Shown one piece after another: positions 8,623-12,777 of a DNA stretch of 12,777 bases. The position numbers were made by a program, and so were the translations under genes. The notes beneath the pieces are model-generated. The model did not search any database. It was not told where the DNA came from and was given only the letters and a program-made list of their open reading frames with translations. Numbering within the stretch: position 1 is the stretch's first letter; each line of letters starts with the position of its first letter. Source of the stretch: Chloromonas sp. AAM2 (lineage: Eukaryota; Chlorophyta; Chlorophyceae; Chlamydomonadales; Chlamydomonadaceae); the NCBI GenBank assembly GCA_004335635.1, contig QAXH01000855.1, positions 1-12,777 on the forward strand, written 5' to 3'.

Positions 8623-8922
8623 AAAAAGACGTTTGCCAGTTCTGGGACAATTTGTGTGAATAGGTCTGTGTTACCGCCAGCAACCATTGTGTGTCAGCAA
8701 AACATTTGTGTGTGTGTGAGTGTGAACCGCACATGGGGTGAACAGCGGGGTGCCCATCACGTGTTGTGGTAGACGGTGCACTGCCATTTCTGGGACAGCA
8801 AACCAGTACTTCACCGACAAATCAACTCATTCACACAGACACACCAGACCCAACAGAAGAGCATTACCACTGGTTTCAGTGCAAAACGCAAGAATTGTCC
8901 CAGAACTGGCGAACTTTTTTTT
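8623..8922. mobile_element. Possible MITE-like element with inverted terminal repeats
   Basis: The left end (8623-8650) and right end (8895-8922, inverted) match at about 25 of 28 positions, sharing the core GCCAGTTCTGGGACAATT and an A-rich outer flank. The enclosed DNA has no credible gene. It includes a GT-rich run (8707-8724) and a degenerate internal copy of the core on the + strand (8782-8797, TGCCATTTCTGGGACA). A length near 300 bp, terminal inverted repeats and no coding capacity fit a non-autonomous element. No target-site duplication could be made out, and a chance pairing of two dispersed repeats is the alternative. Confidence 0.45.
8707..8724 (+). repeat. TG dinucleotide microsatellite
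   Basis: An 18-base run of TG interrupted by one AG step, inside the inverted-repeat-bounded segment. Confidence 0.85.
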
Positions 8923-9662
8923 GCCCGTGGCCCGCTTGAGCTCTTGACTGCATACAGGGCAACGGCGGAACGGATGTTGGTTGTTAGTTGAACGCATCTC
9001 AGCGTTAGGAGTCATGGAATGTAGCACTGATTACTAGTAGACCTTTCCGTGAAAGCTATAGTGCAGCCTACCAAGAATGTGCTTGCAAACAAATCTATAG
9101 TGTTCGAGTCCTACGGCAGATACTCGCACGTTGCCGTAATTCACAGCTCACCCAGGTTAGAAGTAGCGTGAGACAGGGGTAACTTGGGTTGAAGTGGTAT
9201 CATCTTGTCCTTTGAACCATGGCGTAATCCGAACTCGCAACTTTCTGGCCATGACAACTGCATTACCGATCATGTCGTCAGATGGCAGGTGAGGTGTGCT
9301 GCGCTGCATGCAGCATGCTGGGACCTCCAGAGGGACAAATTTGCGTAGCAAATTGCCGGCTGCTGCAAGGGCATCGTAGCGCTGTTCTGATCCTCAAGCA
9401 GCTTGCCTCAAGTCAGGTCGGATGACACCATTCAATGGTCAACCAACCATTATCGGTTTTGATAATCTAATTGTTACTCCATACTGTCTGCCGATGTTGC
9501 GGTTGCTGCTCGCTTTTGTTCGCAGCCCATGCAAAACGTAGTCGTGTACTGACTTGCAATCATGGAAGTTGTCCTGCCATTGCTTGGGCGAATGCGCTGG
9601 ATTACTGCACAAACTGGGACATAAGGGTCATCTCCCCTCAACGATACTCGAAAGTCAATCTG
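8923..9662. other. Intergenic region between convergent genes
   Basis: No gene was recognised. The longest frames are a - strand one at 9157-9351 (64 codons, ending VTPVSRYF) and a + strand one ending at 9707; neither has a recognisable domain or codon bias that sets it apart from chance. No RNA gene structure was found. Confidence 0.45.
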
Positions 9663-9667
9663 TTACA
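9663..9667 (-). promoter_or_regulatory. Candidate eL43 polyadenylation signal
   Basis: TTACA on the + strand reads TGTAA on the - strand, about 37 nt after the eL43 stop codon. The motif matches the chlorophyte polyadenylation signal; the short distance would give a compact 3' UTR. Function is inferred. Confidence 0.5.
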
Positions 9668-9703
9668 TTGGCATCATCTGCAGAAAACAAAGCGAATTGA
9701 CTT

Positions 9704-10604
9704 CTAAGCCTCTGACGCCTCGCGCAAGCGGCGAATGGTGGAGCGAACGGTCAAGGATGAGGCGGTCCTGCAAACACAGGCATTGCAAAGAATTGTTGCA
9801 AAAATGCATTTCGACGGCAAGACAGTCAAGCACTAGCCAGAAACACCCATTTCATGCAAAGTTCTGCAAATTGCATGCCTTATCCTGAATCCAACCCATT
9901 ACACGCACGCGTGTGCATGTGTACAAGTCCATGCACTGTGCACACCTGACCATTCAGCCCAATCGTATGCACGCATGCCCGAGTCCTGATCATTGTCCGT
10001 GCATGCATGTACTGCAACCCGCTGCATGACCACTTACGCAAGGACGTATGCGCCACCCGCTGTAACCTTGCTACACGCTTTGCAGCTCCAGATGCCAACA
10101 GCCTGCCGCCGCACGGCGAACTGCAGTTGTAGATAAAACAAAGCCAAAGCGATCTCAATTGCGAAGAGGGAACACAAGGTTTTCGTGCTAGGCTGCATGA
10201 TTCTGCTGAACTGTTGCTGATCGAGAAATGAAAGAATTCCGGAAAGCGGCTCCTGCGTAGGGCTGCAGGCTGACGAAAACGGGAGTTGTTGCTCCGCATG
10301 CCAATCGCAGCGGCTGCGTAAACGCTGAGCCTGAGGCAATTGCATGCGATTGAGGCTGCACAGGCGCACCTTGCCACAAAAGTTGCAGGCATACTTGGAG
10401 TGCTGGCTGACCTCCATCTTCTTAATAACTTTGCGCAAGCTGGCGCCATAGCGTGTACCGTACTTGCCGACAATGCCGACCTTCTTAGTACGCTTTGCCT
10501 GCGACGCACCGCCAAGATGGTGTGTGAATACATTGCTAGAGCTGAAAACCTGGGCGACCCCACCAAGCCGACCAAACTGTATACATCGAGAAGCTACGTA
10601 CCAT
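9704..10604 (-). CDS. RPL37A: 60S ribosomal protein eL43 (L37a)
   Basis: eL43 is a small zinc-ribbon protein of the cytosolic 60S subunit that binds rRNA. On the - strand the coding exons are 10604-10602 (ATG only), 10498-10370, 10120-10038 and 9767-9704, giving 92 aa, the same length as human RPL37A. Exon 2 begins [20 protein letters not shown] and continues with [20 protein letters not shown]; exon 3 encodes [20 protein letters not shown]; exon 4 encodes [17 protein letters not shown]. The zinc ligands C39, C42, C57 and C60 fall at the positions seen in human L37a. The donor right after the start codon is GTACGT and the following acceptor is CGCAG, so the initiator methionine stands alone on its coding exon. 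This is needed because the exon 2 frame has no suitable ATG next to AKRTKK. Introns are 103, 249 and 270 bp. All splice phases close exactly; RNA support was not available. Confidence 0.95.
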
Positions 10605-11667
10605 CTTGACAGGCTTGTTGCGCAGAGGCTCCGCAAAAGGGGGAGTCAGGGGTGGGGCAAGCGACTACACCATGCGGGCGACCATGCGGCAATGCACGTG
10701 CGAAGAAGTACAACCGACATCACGCCAGACATGGCGCGGACTCAAACACTGCAGATGGACCTGGGTGCAGTCTGGCCGTAATGTCGAACGTGCAAGAGCA
10801 ATGTTGCCGAATATCAAGCTTCATACCCAGGCATTGAAGGGTTAGGGTCAAAGGGTCAAACAGCACAGCAATTGGTTGATGGCTGCATTACATGGGCCAG
10901 AATGTCGTATACAACAAACGATGACAAACCTTCAACAGCCTCCCTGATCCTGACAAGCGCACCTTGCAGGTGATATCTTGCAGGGACCATCATAAGGAAA
11001 GGTCAGCACAGCCTAGCGCAAGGGCAGCAGGCCAGCAACACCAACATGCACGCGCCGGCTGCCATGCCGGCTGCATTGCCGGCATCACATGCCAGACTCT
11101 TCAGGCAGGACAGTCGGCGACCATGGAATGCTTGTATCTGTACGTCCTTCCCCGGGAGGTAACACCCACGGCGGCGGAACAGGTTTCTGAGATGAATTCA
11201 ATGAGTTCATGAGGTTCCAAGCATCCTGTTCAAACATGAAGGGTGGGCGGTTGATTCAAACACCTCAAGTCTTGATCTGCTTGTCAAGCTTCCCAATAAC
11301 TCACTGAATAAGTACAGCGGCTGAGAACAGGCGGCTCCTTTGCGACTGGCTCTGGAATGTGGATCGAGTGGGAGATGCTAACAAGGTACCTGATGCTGCA
11401 TCGACATGCTTTGCTTGGCCTGGTCGGTTGCACGCCGTTAATGACTGTCCTCGAGTACCCAGCAACGTTGGGTAGGGCATTGGATGGCAGTCATTGACGC
11501 CTGAGTATTGTTGCCTGTGTGTGTGGTCAGCAGAATTGAACAATGTGCGCTTGCAGCTTTGGGTTACATTACCGAGTTTTTCACCAGGCATGTTGCCCCT
11601 GCTGCTGCTGCCGCTGCAGGTCAGGATTTGATCTCTATGGACTACATGCCATCTTCCAAAAGTTTGA

Positions 11668-11686
11668 ATGACATGACATGACATGA
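11668..11686 (+). repeat. ATGAC pentanucleotide microsatellite
   Basis: Three full ATGAC units and a partial fourth, in DNA with no recognised gene. Confidence 0.9.
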
Positions 11687-11800
11687 ACGGCTGTCCAAAA
11701 TGTCAGATAGGACCTCCACTCAATTCAAGAGCCAACACGGGGTTATAACAAGTCGGTGGTGAAAAGCCTAGTAGGATTCGCCGGGCGTAATGGGATTGGT

Positions 11801-11822
11801 TTTGCCCAGAGTTTGCCCAGAG
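11801..11822 (+). repeat. 11-bp tandem duplication
   Basis: TTTGCCCAGAG occurs twice head-to-tail without mismatch, in DNA with no recognised gene. Confidence 0.9.
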
Positions 11823-12777
11823 AGGGTAAAGGGACTGGGTTGTCTTTGTATCAGAATCTACTGCTGTTGTTAGCCTGGGACGTGTTGGCACAGTCCTTGA
11901 ACGTGATGTTGTCAACCGTGCGGCTGGTTTGGCCCCTCCACCTGGCCTGCATTTCACGACCTCACCTGCCTGGGCTCTCTGGCATGGCTCTCGTCCTGTG
12001 GATTGTCTGCTGAACATGGCCCACGTAAACTCGTTGCATGCTCTGTCACGGACTCCGTGTTGGTCAGGTTCTCTTGAACTGAGTTTCCTCCTTTGCACGG
12101 TTTTGATGAGCTTCTTTGCCTGCCCTGTTTTGGCCTCAGTGCATGGCCTTGTTCGCATAGTTCTCATGGAAGCGTTGCCCACCTTGTCATGGACTCGTCG
12201 CCTGGCCTTATCCCCATGTTTCTTGTTGCTCAACTGCCAGGTTGGCTTCATGGTTCTGGTCACGTCTCCTAAACTCGTGTTGTGTGTTGTCTGACTTCTG
12301 TTGTCCAGGGCAGCTGAGGAATAGGTAGTTTTGCTTTACTGCCTGTTTCTGTTGCATGCATGCCACTCAGCAACCACATCAAGATCAACGACTGCAGTTC
12401 ACCGCACAAACGGGCTGCTTGGCGTGGTGATACCAGCTAACTGCGTCAGGGCATGCCTCCACGTGTCGCCCGAAACTGGCATGCCCCTGTTTTTTCCTGC
12501 AGTGTGAGCATTCTGCGGCAGTCCGAGATGGTCTCCGTTGATCAGGTGGTGGTCTATGGTCTCTCCTCCTGATTGGATGACAATATGTTCAATGGAGACA
12601 TGACGTGTCCTCGCCTGCCCAAGTGCAGAGGTTGGGAGGTACCCGAAGTAACGTGCCCGAGGCCATGTGGCCAACCGCAAACGCATTGAACTCACCTCCG
12701 TGCTGCATTTGGCCCCACATTTCCTCCACACTTGCCTTCAAACGACAATCGTAACTCTGCTATCCAACCAGCCAAGA

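Larger units (their letters stand above)
10605..12777. other. Region without recognised genes
   Basis: The left end must contain the eL43 promoter and 5' leader, read leftward, but no TATA box or other element stands out. The remainder has several open frames: - strand 11703-12263 (186 codons), + strand 11829-12294 (open from a TAA at 11826-11828), and - strand 12399-12731 (110 codons). None matches a family I recognise. Plausible splice signals occur, for example a T-rich stretch ending in CTGCAG at 12494-12499 (+), but competing frames are open in the same places, so no gene model can be chosen. About 11900-12300 is pyrimidine-rich on the + strand, so its - strand is purine-rich. Confidence 0.45.

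Noticed and set aside
9100..9116. TTCGAGTCC resembling a tRNA T-loop/B box
   Set aside because: No matching A box, acceptor stem or cloverleaf could be built from the flanks.
9880..10575. A 231-codon - strand open frame
   Set aside because: It overlaps eL43 in a different frame. The eL43 exons account for the conserved coding signal here.
10034..10636. A 200-codon - strand frame taken as a single gene
   Set aside because: It contains eL43 exons 2 and 3 but reads through intron 2 and upstream intron 1 sequence; the spliced 92-aa product is the real gene.
10839..10848. Telomere-like GGGTTAGGGT
   Set aside because: A single short occurrence without a repeat array, so no interstitial telomere is supported.
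11703..12263. The 186-codon - strand frame as a retrotransposon polyprotein fragment
   Set aside because: No reverse transcriptase, RNase H, integrase or zinc-knuckle motif could be seen.
1..12777. CRISPR array, bacterial operon or prophage
   Set aside because: The tandem repeats lack the spacer pattern, the genes are intron-containing eukaryotic genes, and no bacterial-type gene was recognised.

Overview
The window looks like nuclear DNA from a green alga (Chlorophyta, possibly Chlorophyceae). The genes are intron-dense with small GT-AG introns (about 84 to 306 bp). G+C is moderate, roughly half by eye. The algal polyadenylation pentamer TGTAA sits downstream of each identified gene, and intergenic DNA is full of short tandem repeats and CATGCA/GCATGC-type words. 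Nothing bacterial, viral or organellar was seen. The species cannot be named from this.

Three housekeeping genes can be rebuilt exon by exon with intact reading frames. (1) Translation initiation factor eIF5, + strand, 12 coding exons, 1573-5071, 466 aa. (2) V-type H+-ATPase 16-kDa proteolipid subunit c, + strand, 5 coding exons, 6937-8057, 173 aa. (3) 60S ribosomal protein eL43 (RPL37A), - strand, 4 coding exons, 10604 down to 9704, 92 aa, with the first coding exon being the ATG alone. The last two genes converge and share the interval 8058-9703.

Layout: 1-1572 has no identifiable gene, but holds a Gly-Met-Pro-type 15-bp repeat tract (741-888) and the eIF5 upstream region. 1573-5265 is eIF5 with its 3' UTR, whose TGTAA lies in an inverted repeat. 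5266-6936 is intergenic, with several short tandem repeats and one weak open frame. 6937-8606 is V-ATPase c with a long candidate 3' UTR. 8623-8922 is a roughly 300-bp segment bounded by about 28-bp inverted repeats that look like a small non-autonomous element; a single copy of the same repeat lies at the 3' end of eIF5. 9663-10604 is eL43. 10605-12777 has open frames but nothing recognised.

The three genes belong to separate pathways (start-codon selection in translation, vacuolar acidification, the large ribosomal subunit). They appear to be ordinary neighbours, not an operon or functional cluster. No convincing novel system was found. The most unusual signal is the repeated sequence with core TTTGCCAGTTCTGGGACAA around the ends of eIF5 and V-ATPase c.
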